64,000 bases of DNA, taken from the NCBI GenBank assembly GCA_050950065.1, contig JBMNGX010000003.1:186001-250000 (forward strand), written 5' to 3'. This document shows positions 15,900 through 23,514 of the stretch, piece after piece. The DNA is from JBAYOE01 sp050950065 (GTDB lineage: Bacteria; Spirochaetota; Spirochaetia; Sphaerochaetales; Sphaerochaetaceae). Under the pieces are notes generated by a model. It was not told the DNA's origin, ran no database searches, and saw nothing but the letters and a program-made list of their open reading frames with translations. How positions within the stretch are numbered: position 1 is the first letter of the stretch; each line of letters starts with the position of its first letter. The position numbers were made by a program, and so were the translations under genes.

Positions 15900-16225
15900 T
15901 TTAAAGCCTCAACACTTACATAGCCTATGTTATCTTTACAAGTTGCTAATAAGATAGCCATTCGATCATTTCTATTGAGCTTCCAAGTTTTTATAGCAAC
16001 CTCTAACAACCACCCCTCTGCTATAAGTCCATCGAAAAAAGGGAAAAGTGCATTGCTTGTATACTCTTGTTGAGTTAGAGGCATAGTTAAACTAATTGGC
16101 TTTGACTTTTTATTGTTGTAATAGTTGTCATCATAAGTAAATCGATACCCAGTATCTATCTCTTCTATAATTCCTGCAAATGTATCTTTTACAAATACTT
16201 TCCCTTTTCTATAAGCCACCTTCAA
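15896..16225 (-). CDS. hipS: HipS: small subunit matching the HipA N-terminal subdomain
   Basis: A 109-residue protein that corresponds to the N-terminal subdomain normally fused to HipA (pattern FTYDDNYY, ISLTMPL, LFPFFDGLIAEGW). In the described HipBST systems this piece is a separate protein and acts as the antitoxin for HipT. It overlaps both neighbours by four bases, so the three proteins are translationally coupled. The reading frame ends cleanly and the downstream kinase has its own start, so this is a real split and not a frameshift of hipA. Confidence 0.82.
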   Translation of the reverse strand: MKVAYRKGKVFVKDTFAGIIEEIDTGYRFTYDDNYYNNKKSKPISLTMPLTQQEYTSNALFPFFDGLIAEGWLLEVAIKTWKLNRNDRMAILLATCKDNIGYVSVEALK

Positions 16226-16440
16226 CTCTCCTTTTCATCCCATTCAAAAGGCTCTGGTGCTGCATGATGATTAAACATAGATAAGGCTTGATTAACTTTG
16301 TCTAAGCGAACAGTTTTCTTTCCCTGCTCCAACTCTCTTACAAACCTCAATCCCAAGCCCGATCTAAGGGCAAACTCAACTTGGGTTAAGCCAGCTTCTT
16401 TTCTTTTTGCTTTAATAAAATCACCAATAACATTATCCAT
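16222..16440 (-). CDS. hipB: HipB: helix-turn-helix repressor/antitoxin partner
   Basis: A 72-residue XRE-type HTH protein (GLTQVEFALRSGLGLRFVRELEQGKKTV), the usual HipB fold. It should bind the repeated operators upstream and repress the operon. The start is the ATG at 16440; a longer in-frame reading to 16479 runs through the promoter. There is no Shine-Dalgarno site, and TTGTCT-17-TATTAT ends six bases before the ATG. Confidence 0.85.
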   Translation of the reverse strand: MDNVIGDFIKAKRKEAGLTQVEFALRSGLGLRFVRELEQGKKTVRLDKVNQALSMFNHHAAPEPFEWDEKES

Positions 16441-16446
16441 AACACA

Positions 16447-16475
16447 ATAATATACCTGATAGGGTCTAAAGACAA
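16447..16475 (-). promoter_or_regulatory. hipBST promoter with operator in the spacer
   Basis: On the minus strand TTGTCT (16475-16470), 17 bases, TATTAT (16452-16447), then six bases to the hipB ATG. Operator site 1 (TACCTGATAGGGT, 16453-16465) sits inside the spacer, an arrangement for direct autorepression. Confidence 0.65.
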
Positions 16476-16549
16476 GCATTAATACATAAACAACACCCTA
16501 TAGGGTGCAATTAGATATTAAACAGATTTATTAATACCCCATTAGGGTA
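16453..16549. repeat. Three HipB operator-like palindromes at ~41-base intervals
   Basis: Site 1 TACCTGATAGGGT at 16453-16465, site 2 CACCCTATAGGGTG at 16494-16507, site 3 TACCCCATTAGGGTA at 16535-16549. The centres are about 41-42 bases apart, four helical turns, so the sites lie on one face of the DNA. They share an ACCC-N4/5-GGGT core. Confidence 0.7.
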
Positions 16550-16650
16550 TAATTGCAAGTTAAAAGGTATTGTTTTGTCAGAACAATTTCATCAACTTCC
16601 TAGTAGATAACTATACTGTAATTAAAATATCAAAGACTGGGCGAAATATA

Positions 16651-16700
16651 AGGGCTTGATGTAAACACCCAATGGTGTCCCTTAAGTAGCCCATTTTTTA
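16651..16700 (+). terminator. Terminator-like hairpin; possible end of a small RNA
   Basis: GGGCT (16652-16656) pairs with AGCCC (16688-16692) around an inner hairpin ACACC (16665-16669)/GGTGT (16674-16678), followed on the plus strand by six Ts (16694-16699). There is no plus-strand gene upstream. TATAAT at 16548-16553 could start a short transcript near 16560. Alternatively it serves the minus-strand tRNA-Leu, though the T-tract on that strand is weak. Confidence 0.4.
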
Positions 16701-16707
16701 TATCTTT

Positions 16708-16789
16708 TGCCCAGAACAAGATTTGAACTTGCACAGGTTTCCCTACTAGGACCTGAACCTAGCGCGTCTACCAGTTCCGCCATCTGGGC
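16708..16789 (-). tRNA. tRNA-Leu (CAG anticodon)
   Basis: Class II tRNA of 82 bases on the minus strand. The acceptor stem GCCCAGA pairs with TCTGGGC, with discriminator A. The anticodon stem CTAGG/CCTAG closes the loop TTCAGGT, giving CAG. A long variable arm and the T-loop TTCAAAT are present. CCA is not encoded. Confidence 0.95.
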
Positions 16790-16798
16790 CAACAAGAA

Positions 16799-16828
16799 AT
16801 TATTACTTATAGATTTATTTTGTGTCAA
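16799..16828 (-). promoter_or_regulatory. tRNA-Leu promoter
   Basis: On the minus strand TTGACA (16828-16823), 17 bases, TAATAA (16805-16800), about ten bases before the tRNA 5' end. Confidence 0.6.
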
Positions 16829-16889
16829 TCTGTTGTCGATTCTCTATTCTATTAGTATTTTCTGTAATGAGTTTAAAAAGGAGAATATG

Positions 16890-17378
16890 ATGAATATTAC
16901 TTTTGGGGGTAATCCCGTAAATTTAGCACTATATCCACTAAAAGTGGGAGATAGAATTGATGATTTCACAGCAGTTAAAAATGATTTAAGTGAATTTAAA
17001 TTGAGTGATATTGAAGGGAGAAAGCTTATTTTAGCCGTTCCCTCTTTAGATACTTCAGTTTGTGACGCTGAAGTGCGCCGTTTTAACGAAGAAGCAACAA
17101 AGCTTGGAGATGTTACAGTAATAGCTATCTCCATGGACCTACCATTTGCCCAAGCGCGTTGGTGTGGTGCTGCAGGCGTTGATAAAGTGATGACAGTAAG
17201 TGATTACAAAGATCACTCGTTTGCCAACGCAAGTGGCACATACATTAGGGAAGTTGGTTTGTTAGCCCGTTCCGTCTTCCTCCTTGATGAGAACAATGTG
17301 GTAAAGTACGTCGAGTACGTAAAAGAGGTAACAGATCATCCCGATTATAATGCCGCTTTGGATGCTGTTAAAGCATAA
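16890..17378 (+). CDS. tpx: Thiol peroxidase Tpx (peroxiredoxin)
   Basis: A 162-residue atypical 2-Cys peroxiredoxin that reduces peroxides with thioredoxin. The peroxidatic cysteine lies in SLDTSVCDAEVRRF near residue 61 and the resolving cysteine in ARWCGAAG near 94. FGGNPVNL and GLLARSVFLLD are typical of Tpx. AAAAGGAG precedes a double ATG (16887, 16890); the second has better spacing. It is a single-gene unit ended by a strong terminator. Confidence 0.93.
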   Translation: MNITFGGNPVNLALYPLKVGDRIDDFTAVKNDLSEFKLSDIEGRKLILAVPSLDTSVCDAEVRRFNEEATKLGDVTVIAISMDLPFAQARWCGAAGVDKVMTVSDYKDHSFANASGTYIREVGLLARSVFLLDENNVVKYVEYVKEVTDHPDYNAALDAVKA

Positions 17379-17400
17379 GCTTACTTTGTTTCATCCCTTG

Positions 17401-17438
17401 CCCCTAGACTACTTTTTAGTAGCCTAGGGGATTTTTTT
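17401..17438 (+). terminator. Rho-independent terminator after tpx
   Basis: CCCCTAG and CTACT (17401-17413) pair with AGTAG and CTAGGGG (17418-17430) around a TTTT loop with one mismatch, followed by ATTTTTTT. A long stem and a T-tract make a textbook terminator. Confidence 0.93.
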
Positions 17439-17451
17439 ATTTAGTGGAAAC

Positions 17452-17480
17452 TTGAAAAAGGTTTAAAAGAACTCTACATT
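17452..17480 (+). promoter_or_regulatory. Predicted promoter giving a leaderless mRNA for the ymdB-rpoN operon
   Basis: TTGAAA (17452-17457), 17-base spacer, TACATT (17475-17480), then six bases to the ATG at 17487. No Shine-Dalgarno sequence precedes this start. Confidence 0.6.
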
Positions 17481-17486
17481 GTAAGT

Positions 17487-18296
17487 ATGAGTATTAAAGT
17501 TCTGTTTTTAGGGGAGATCGTTGGTCGAGCGGGTTTGCTGAGTTTGAAAGAAGGACTTGGAAAAGTTGTTAGTGAAAACAACATCGACTATGTAGTTGCC
17601 AACGGAGAGGGAGTTACCAAAGGATTTGGAATTGGTAAAAACCACTCGATCCAACTAATGAAGATGGGTATTGATTTAATCACCACAGGAGAAAAAACTT
17701 ACTTCAAAAAAGATATGGTGGAGTTTATTGGAACTACTAACAGAATTTTGAGACCAGCAAACTACCCCCCTAAAACACCAGGAAGGGGAATTAGGATAGT
17801 TGAAATAAAAGATAAAAAGTTTGCTTTTATAAACTTAATGGGAAACAGCAACTTCAATAGAACCCATCTAGCCAATCCTTTTTTATTAGTTGAAAATATT
17901 ATTGAGAAAACTAAAAGTGAAGCTGATGCAATTCTTGTCCAATTTCACGCCACAACAACTGCAGAAAAACAAACCATGGGTTATTTTTTAGATGGGAAGG
18001 TGGCTGCTGTCATAGGAACGCACTCAAAAGTGTTAACAGCCGATGCCCACACCTTAGCCAATGGAACTGCTTTTATAACAGACACAGGAAGATGTGGCAG
18101 TAGCATCAGTGTTGGAGGTTTTGAAAGCAAAAAAGAGATTGAGCGCTTTATTACACAAATACCCTCTCAAAGTGATGAGAGTTGGGGTGTAATTGAGTTA
18201 CAAGGGGCAATTGTCACTTTGCAAGACGATTTTAAGAGAACAAATATTGAACCATTGCGCTTAATCGTTAATAATAATGCTACTAAGCCTGCTTAG
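17487..18296 (+). CDS. YmdB-like (TIGR00282) metallophosphoesterase homologue with altered active site
   Basis: A 269-residue protein with the complete fold of the YmdB cyclic-nucleotide phosphodiesterase family: LGEIVGRAG, ANGEGVTKGFGIGKNH, TTGEKTYFKKDM, QFHATTTAEK and IGTHSKVLTAD. Several metal-binding residues conserved in active members are changed: Asp to Glu in the first motif, GNH to GEK near residue 69, the Asn of ANGEN to Gly, and THTH to THSK. The first histidines of QFHA and GTH remain. It may be inactive or bind differently. It leads an operon with rseC, lptCAB, rpoN and hpf. Confidence 0.8.
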   Translation: MSIKVLFLGEIVGRAGLLSLKEGLGKVVSENNIDYVVANGEGVTKGFGIGKNHSIQLMKMGIDLITTGEKTYFKKDMVEFIGTTNRILRPANYPPKTPGRGIRIVEIKDKKFAFINLMGNSNFNRTHLANPFLLVENIIEKTKSEADAILVQFHATTTAEKQTMGYFLDGKVAAVIGTHSKVLTADAHTLANGTAFITDTGRCGSSISVGGFESKKEIERFITQIPSQSDESWGVIELQGAIVTLQDDFKRTNIEPLRLIVNNNATKPA

Positions 18297-18314
18297 AAAT
18301 AAGGAGCAAATGAT

Positions 18315-18731
18315 ATGTATGAACACGCATCTGTCGTTTCAATAAATGATAATGGGATGGTAACCGTCTCTTGTGACTCAGTCGCATGTGAAAGTTGCCA
18401 AGCTGGAGCACTATGTAACACCAAAGGAAAGTTCTTTGTTGCCGGTAATGATACCAATATTAAACTCTCTATTGGAGATACCGTCGAACTCTACCTTCCC
18501 CCAGGAAAGACAATATTAGCTGGGTTTATGGCTTTGATGTTGCCTCTTTTACTGTTCCCCTTAGGGTACTATTTAACTTTGGCTTTTAAACCTCAAGCAA
18601 CAGAGATTGTTAGGGTCCTTTTTGGAGTTGTTGGTATTGCTTTTGGATTTTTAATCACCAATATTTTTTCAAGAGTGAAAGCTAAAGAGTATACCCCCAA
18701 AATTACCCGGGTTCTCTCAGAGACAAAGTAG
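18315..18731 (+). CDS. rseC: RseC/SoxR-reducing-system family membrane protein
   Basis: A 138-residue protein. A cysteine-rich N-terminal part (CDSVACESCQAGALCNTKGKF, given here as CESCQAGALC at residues 25-34) is followed by two membrane helices (about 75-120). This is the RseC family, linked to SoxR reduction through Rnf complexes in other bacteria. No rnf gene lies in this window. AAGGAG precedes the start. Confidence 0.85.
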   Translation: MYEHASVVSINDNGMVTVSCDSVACESCQAGALCNTKGKFFVAGNDTNIKLSIGDTVELYLPPGKTILAGFMALMLPLLLFPLGYYLTLAFKPQATEIVRVLFGVVGIAFGFLITNIFSRVKAKEYTPKITRVLSETK

Positions 18732-18744
18732 TAGGAGAAATTTT

Positions 18745-19290
18745 GTGAAAAAGGGCTCATTGCTTTGGCTCTTAATCCTTTTGGTTGTAGTTTTAAGTGG
18801 ATGCTCATTTGCCTTCAAAGAGAGTGATCAGTTCCACTTAGACCTTTTGCCCGACCTAGTTTTAACTAATACTACCTACAAAATAAAAAGTTCAGACGAA
18901 GAGCCTATCACCATAGAAGCTCAGACCATTGAGATCTACAAAAATGCTAACAAAGCTTTTATAACCAAAGCTACGTTTATTCAAAAAGATATTGATGGAA
19001 CTTTGATTATGTCTGGATCTTTTAATGAAGGCGAAATAGAGACTACAACTAACAACTTAAGACTCAGAAAAGATGTGACTATTAAAAACCATAAAGAGAA
19101 CTTTTCACTACATGGTGATAACTTTGATTGGCACAGCGACGATAAAAAAGTATTTAGTGAAAAAGAGAGCCTGGTAACCTTAATTAACAAAGAGCATGAT
19201 ATACTTAAAGGGAGGGGCTTTGTGGGTAACTTTGCCACTTCAGAATTTGAATTTGCAACTATGGAGGAGGGGATTTTATACTATGACTAA
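18745..19290 (+). CDS. lptC: LptC-like lipoprotein of the LPS export bridge
   Basis: A 181-residue protein starting at GTG with TAGGAG upstream. It has a lipoprotein signal (VVVLSGC, Cys near 20) followed by a beta-rich LptC/OstA-type domain. Its position before an LptA-like and an LptB gene supports an LptC role: linking the inner-membrane LptBFG transporter to periplasmic LptA. LptC normally has an uncleaved anchor, so a lipobox is a variation. It overlaps the next gene by eight bases. Confidence 0.72.
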   Translation: MKKGSLLWLLILLVVVLSGCSFAFKESDQFHLDLLPDLVLTNTTYKIKSSDEEPITIEAQTIEIYKNANKAFITKATFIQKDIDGTLIMSGSFNEGEIETTTNNLRLRKDVTIKNHKENFSLHGDNFDWHSDDKKVFSEKESLVTLINKEHDILKGRGFVGNFATSEFEFATMEEGILYYD

Positions 19291-19906
19291 ATTTAGAACA
19301 CTTTTAATCTTCATTCTAATTGCCCTTCCCCTTAGCGCTGCACAGCCAATAATCTTTAGAGGTGGACACACCAAAGCTGTGATGAGAGAGGGGCGTGAAA
19401 CCATAATGCTAAGTCAAGATGCTGTTGTTGAGGTTGGTTCTGTAAAGTTTGAAGCAGAAAATATTGAGCTTTTAGGTCCCGATTCACGCTACTTAGTTGG
19501 TACTGGTGGTGTTTTTATCACTGACAGTGACAACAACATCTTAATTAAAAGCAACACCCTCTCCTACGATCGTGTTGCAGAAAAATTGTTAGTTGATGGT
19601 TGGGCTGAAGTTCAAGATTTAGAAAATGAGATTATTGCCACTGGAGCCTACCTCTCCTACTCTAGAAATGAAAGTCACCTCCTACTACAAATTGAGGCTA
19701 AAATTTTAAGGCACACCGATTCAGGAATCATGGTTTGTAGAGCTGATTCAATTGAGTACAACCGCGTAGCTCAAACTCTCCATCTTATAGGTAACACAAC
19801 CATAACTTACAAAGGAGACACTTACAGTGCTTCAGGTGCAACTGTTGATTTAGAGAATGATGAGATTTTACTAGAGGGATCAATTAGAGGGAGTGTTAAT
19901 GGATAA
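19283..19906 (+). CDS. lptA: LptA/OstA-like periplasmic LPS-transport protein
   Basis: A 207-residue protein with a cleavable signal peptide (FILIALPLSAAQP) and repeated beta-strands of the OstA/LptA jelly-roll type (SQDAVVEVGSVKFEAENIEL; LSYDRVAEKLLVDG; TYSASGATVDLENDEILLEG). The ATG at 19283 is chosen since the signal peptide follows directly; it overlaps lptC by eight bases and lptB by eight bases. Not every spirochaete makes LPS, so the cargo may be a different glycolipid. Confidence 0.78.
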   Translation: MTKFRTLLIFILIALPLSAAQPIIFRGGHTKAVMREGRETIMLSQDAVVEVGSVKFEAENIELLGPDSRYLVGTGGVFITDSDNNILIKSNTLSYDRVAEKLLVDGWAEVQDLENEIIATGAYLSYSRNESHLLLQIEAKILRHTDSGIMVCRADSIEYNRVAQTLHLIGNTTITYKGDTYSASGATVDLENDEILLEGSIRGSVNG

Positions 19907-20624
19907 ATCTACTCTAAAAGCAACCTCCCTAAAGAAAAAATATGGACGCAAAGTTGTAGTTGATGAACTCTCCTTAGAGATGGAATCGGGCCAAATTATT
20001 GGACTACTTGGCCCTAATGGGGCTGGTAAAACTACGATGTTTTATATGATTGTTGGTTTTATTGCCTCCAATAAAGGGAAGATATTTCTAAATGGGAAGA
20101 ATGTGACAAACATGCCAATGTATAAAAGAAGCCGCTTAGGATTATCGTACCTACCTCAAGAATCTTCAATCTTTAGAAAACTCTCAGTTGAAAAGAATAT
20201 TAAGTTGGTTGTTGAAACAAGAAAAGATTTAAGCTTTAAAGAGAAAAAAGAGTTAACTAACTCCTTGATAGAAGAATTTGGCCTAAGTGCAATAAAAAAA
20301 CAACTTGGTTATACTCTTAGTGGTGGAGAGCGAAGAAGAACTGAGATTGCCCGCTCTATTGCAACTAATCCCCGCTTTTTATTGTTAGATGAACCTTTCG
20401 CTGGTATTGACCCAAAGGCAGTTTATGAGATAAAGCAACTGATCCTCTCGTTAGCTAAAAAGGGAATTGGCATTTTAGTCACCGATCACAATGTGCGTGA
20501 TACTTTGGCTATCACCGACACCTCTTACATAATTAACAATGGAAAGCTTTTAGCTAGTGGCAATAAAGAGCAACTGTTAGCAAATGCTGAAGCTCGTCAA
20601 ATCTACTTTGGAGAGGAGTTTTAA
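19899..20624 (+). CDS. lptB: LPS export ABC transporter ATPase LptB
   Basis: A 241-residue ABC ATPase with Walker A GPNGAGKTT near residue 36, Q-loop LPQE, signature LSGGERRR near 140, Walker B LLLDEPFAGIDP and H-loop TDHN. The FAGIDP and TDHNVRDTL segments are diagnostic of LptB. The ATG at 19899 follows GAGGGAG; a GTG two codons upstream is less likely. Its partners LptF and LptG are not in this window. Confidence 0.92.
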   Translation: MDKSTLKATSLKKKYGRKVVVDELSLEMESGQIIGLLGPNGAGKTTMFYMIVGFIASNKGKIFLNGKNVTNMPMYKRSRLGLSYLPQESSIFRKLSVEKNIKLVVETRKDLSFKEKKELTNSLIEEFGLSAIKKQLGYTLSGGERRRTEIARSIATNPRFLLLDEPFAGIDPKAVYEIKQLILSLAKKGIGILVTDHNVRDTLAITDTSYIINNGKLLASGNKEQLLANAEARQIYFGEEF

Positions 20625-22046
20625 ATGAGCCTCTCTCTAAAGTTGGAACAATCGTTAAAACAACAACTCACCCTCTCTCCTCAACTAATTCAAACTTTTG
20701 AAGTGTTGGCTATGTCAACTTTGGAGTTACAACAAAAAATAAGAGATGAGATTGAATCCAACCCAGCCTTAGAGATTCCCCCTGAGCGCTCATTGTCAAT
20801 TGAAAGGATAGCTGAAAGTCAAAATAGAGTTAAAGCAGATGATGATTTAAGTGATTCTGCTGAGTATGATCCAAATCGGTACTATTCTTCAGTGCGCCTC
20901 TCTTCCTATTTTGATCAAACTGCTGCTGATCAAAACCAGCAATTCATTGAAGGAGCCCTCTCTAGAGATGAGACTTTACAAAGTTATCTTTTACGCCAAT
21001 TAGGGTGGCTAAAAGTGAGCGAAGAGATAGTTGAGTTAGGGAGTTTAATAATCAGCAACTTAGATTCAAATGGCTTTCATCGTAACAAAGTTGAATCTCT
21101 AGTTAAACCAAATCAAATTAAAAAAATTAAAGAGGCTTTAAAAATAGTTCAATCTTTAGATCCTCCAGGCATTGGAGTTTACGATTTTAAAGAATCTTTA
21201 GTTTTACAAGCTGAAATTGATGGACTAAGTGGCAACGATTTAGATCTATTTAAAGAGATGGTTTACACCCATTTGGAAAAACTACGACTTAATAAATTTA
21301 AAGAGGTAGCCACTTCATTGCAACTTGAAGAGGATGAAGTTGAACTTTTATACCGCTATTTAAAGACACTCAACCCCTACCCTGGAAAACTTTATGACAC
21401 TAGAGAGACTCAGTATATAATTCCTGATCTCTATGTGCGCCAAGTTGAAGGGAAGTTGCAACTAACTCTAAACGATGATGCAGCCCCTACTTTAAGCATC
21501 GATACAAACTTTCAACATCTAGGTGATCTATCTAGGAAAGAGACTAAAAAAGAGGTCTCCTCTTACATCGCTAATGCTGTTAGATCTGCAAATCAATTGA
21601 TCAGTCAAATAGAGATGAGAGGAGAGACTATTAGAAACATTGGTCTTCAACTTATAAAATATCAAAGTGAGTTTTTCTTAAGTGGTCCAAGATATCTTAA
21701 ACCTCTAACTTATCGTGTTTTAGCAGAAGAGTTATCGCTTCACGAGACAACAATTAGTAGAGCAGTACAAGGCAAATATATAGACACTGATTGGGGAATA
21801 CTTCCCATTAAAGAGCTCTTTAGCTCCTCATTACAAACCACTACAGGGGAAAAAGAGGAGGTCTCTAAAACAGCTGTTAAAGAGATGGTTAAAGAGATTA
21901 TCCTTGAGCATGAAGGCCCCAAAAAGCTATCCGATCAGAAAATAGCAGACATATTAGGTTCTAAAGGGATTAAGATCGCTCGTAGAACAGTTACAAAATA
22001 TAGGAATGAATTAGACATAGACTCCTCCTATGAGCGCCTAAATTAG
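20625..22046 (+). CDS. rpoN: RNA polymerase sigma-54 factor RpoN
   Basis: A 473-residue sigma-54. Region I is Gln/Leu-rich (SLKLEQSLKQQLTLSPQLIQ), followed by an acidic region, the core-binding domain (LDPPGIGVYDF) and the RpoN box ARRTVTKYR near residue 455 that reads the -24 element. It starts at the base after the lptB stop with GAGGAG upstream, in the frequent lptB-rpoN-hpf order. No enhancer-binding protein is present in this window. Confidence 0.95.
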   Translation: MSLSLKLEQSLKQQLTLSPQLIQTFEVLAMSTLELQQKIRDEIESNPALEIPPERSLSIERIAESQNRVKADDDLSDSAEYDPNRYYSSVRLSSYFDQTAADQNQQFIEGALSRDETLQSYLLRQLGWLKVSEEIVELGSLIISNLDSNGFHRNKVESLVKPNQIKKIKEALKIVQSLDPPGIGVYDFKESLVLQAEIDGLSGNDLDLFKEMVYTHLEKLRLNKFKEVATSLQLEEDEVELLYRYLKTLNPYPGKLYDTRETQYIIPDLYVRQVEGKLQLTLNDDAAPTLSIDTNFQHLGDLSRKETKKEVSSYIANAVRSANQLISQIEMRGETIRNIGLQLIKYQSEFFLSGPRYLKPLTYRVLAEELSLHETTISRAVQGKYIDTDWGILPIKELFSSSLQTTTGEKEEVSKTAVKEMVKEIILEHEGPKKLSDQKIADILGSKGIKIARRTVTKYRNELDIDSSYERLN

Positions 22047-22117
22047 AAGGTCTTTTGGTTTGACTTTTATTAGTGGCAATCGTATCATTTTTATAAGACT
22101 TTTCTAAAGGAGGACCT

Positions 22118-22417
22118 ATGAACTTAGAAATCAGAGGAATCCGGTACAATGTAAGTGACACAACACGCGACTTTTTTGATAAAAAGTTGGAGAAGCTTGC
22201 CTTTGCAGAGAGCTTTATTCACGATTTAACCATCACCGTGACTAGAGAGACAAAGGGTCAAGGGTTTCATCTCGATGGGAAAGTCCACTTTTCTTGGGGC
22301 TTAGTAAAAATGGTGAGCTACGATTGTTACGAGCTTTACGAAGGGATAGAGATGCTAGTTGATAAGCTGGAGGCTTTAGCCCGAAAGGAGAAAGGTAAAA
22401 TACAAAGTCATAACTAA
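22118..22417 (+). CDS. hpf: Ribosome hibernation promoting factor HPF
   Basis: A 99-residue short HPF/YfiA-type protein (MNLEIRGIRYNVSDTTRDFFDKKL trimmed: IRGIRYNVSD, then DLTITVTRE and YEGIEMLVDKLE). It binds the decoding centre of the 30S subunit in resting cells. A strong AAAGGAGG site precedes the ATG. It closes the ymdB-rpoN operon, which ends at the terminator 20 bases downstream. Confidence 0.9.
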   Translation: MNLEIRGIRYNVSDTTRDFFDKKLEKLAFAESFIHDLTITVTRETKGQGFHLDGKVHFSWGLVKMVSYDCYELYEGIEMLVDKLEALARKEKGKIQSHN

Positions 22418-22437
22418 AAATAATTTTACTTATTTCT

Positions 22438-22461
22438 AATGCCCCTGCGGGGGCATTTTTT
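22438..22461 (+). terminator. Rho-independent terminator after hpf
   Basis: AATGCCCC (22438-22445), loop TGCG, GGGGCATT (22450-22457), then a run of Ts to 22461. Confidence 0.95.
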
Positions 22462-22499
22462 CTATTATGTAAAAACTACTAAACAAATGGTAACATACC

Positions 22500-22517
22500 A
22501 CTATATTGTGCTATAGT
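22500..22517. promoter_or_regulatory. Palindrome overlapping the hprK promoter region
   Basis: ACTATA (22500-22505), spacer TTGTGC, TATAGT (22512-22517), a perfect 6-bp-arm inverted repeat. It contains a TATATT (22502-22507) that could be the -10 box of the hprK-ptsH-lexA-holA operon. It might be an operator for LexA or another regulator; I see no matching second copy. Confidence 0.35.
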
Positions 22518-22532
22518 TCATTGGGAGGCTTT

Positions 22533-23513
22533 ATGGTTGAGTTTTCAATCTTAGATTTGCTCGATTTAGATTTAAAAGAAAACAACCACTTACAACTTAG
22601 TTGCATAGCTGGGCGTAGTGGATTATCGCGCAAGCTGACAAACTCAAAAGTTAGTCGCCCAGGATTGCCCATCAGTGGATTCTTTGAAGTTTTCAACCAC
22701 GACACAATTCAAGTCTTTGGACGAGGAGAACAACTCTATTTAAAGAAGTTGGAGATGGAAGATAATTATCAAACAATCGAGCAGTTTTTCTCTTATAAGA
22801 TTCCTTGTTGTGTCTTTACAGACCAAGGATCCCCTAGTAAAAAGTTTACTACTTTAGCTGAAAATTCAGGTTGTGCAATCTTAACTACCAAAATCTCATC
22901 AGCCGATTTCACCAAAGGTTATATCCAATTATTAGAGGAGATATTTGCTCCAACAATGACCATTCATGGAGTCTTTGTTGAGGTATTTGGTATTGGGGTA
23001 TTAATTACAGGAGACAGTGGGGTTGGTAAAAGTGAAACTGCTTTAGAGTTGGTTGAACGAGGTCACCGCCTAATTAGTGATGATAGTGTAAAACTTCGCA
23101 ACATCAGTGAAACATTTTTAATTGGGAGCGGGGAGAATCCCCATTTAGCCCACCACATGGAAATTAGAGGCTTAGGTATTTTAAATATTGCTAACCTTTA
23201 CGGAGTTGGTTCAATTAGAGAGCGTAAACAAGTTCAACTAATAGTTCAACTTGAAGAGTGGGATTCAAATAAAAACTACGAAAGAGTTGGCGAAGAGTTG
23301 ACTGAATCTATCTTAGGAATTACAGTCCCTAAACTGGAAGTTCCAGTAAAGCTGGGGCGTAACGTCCCAATTATTATAGAAACAGCTGCTCGCAATGAGC
23401 GCTTGAAGAATCTTGGATACTTCTCAGCCAAAGAGTTTGACCAAGGGGTTTTGAAGTGGCTTGAAAGTGAGTCGGCACGCAATCTCTATTACAATAATGA
23501 GGAGACATTCTGA
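22533..23513 (+). CDS. hprK: HPr kinase/phosphorylase HprK
   Basis: A 326-residue enzyme that phosphorylates and dephosphorylates HPr on its regulatory serine. Walker A GDSGVGKSET lies near residue 160 and the family signature EIRGLGILNIANLYG near 211. The N-terminal domain is of normal length. The ATG at 22533 has GGGAGG five bases upstream. Next to ptsH, it points to HPr-based carbon regulation; no enzyme I or EII gene is in the window. Confidence 0.95.
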   Translation: MVEFSILDLLDLDLKENNHLQLSCIAGRSGLSRKLTNSKVSRPGLPISGFFEVFNHDTIQVFGRGEQLYLKKLEMEDNYQTIEQFFSYKIPCCVFTDQGSPSKKFTTLAENSGCAILTTKISSADFTKGYIQLLEEIFAPTMTIHGVFVEVFGIGVLITGDSGVGKSETALELVERGHRLISDDSVKLRNISETFLIGSGENPHLAHHMEIRGLGILNIANLYGVGSIRERKQVQLIVQLEEWDSNKNYERVGEELTESILGITVPKLEVPVKLGRNVPIIIETAARNERLKNLGYFSAKEFDQGVLKWLESESARNLYYNNEETF

Positions 23514-23514
23514 A

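Noticed and set aside
15896..16225. hipA broken by a frameshift into two pieces
   Set aside because: Both pieces have proper starts with coupled 4-base overlaps and normal lengths for HipS and HipT, so this is the known split HipBST organisation.
16707..16889. An in-frame N-terminal extension of tpx by about 60 codons
   Set aside because: It crosses the tRNA-Leu gene and its promoter; the family start and a good ribosome binding site are at 16887-16890.
22500..22517. LexA box upstream of hprK-ptsH-lexA-holA
   Set aside because: The palindrome does not resemble known LexA boxes and no second copy was found near uvrC or the SPL-like gene; kept only as an unassigned palindrome.
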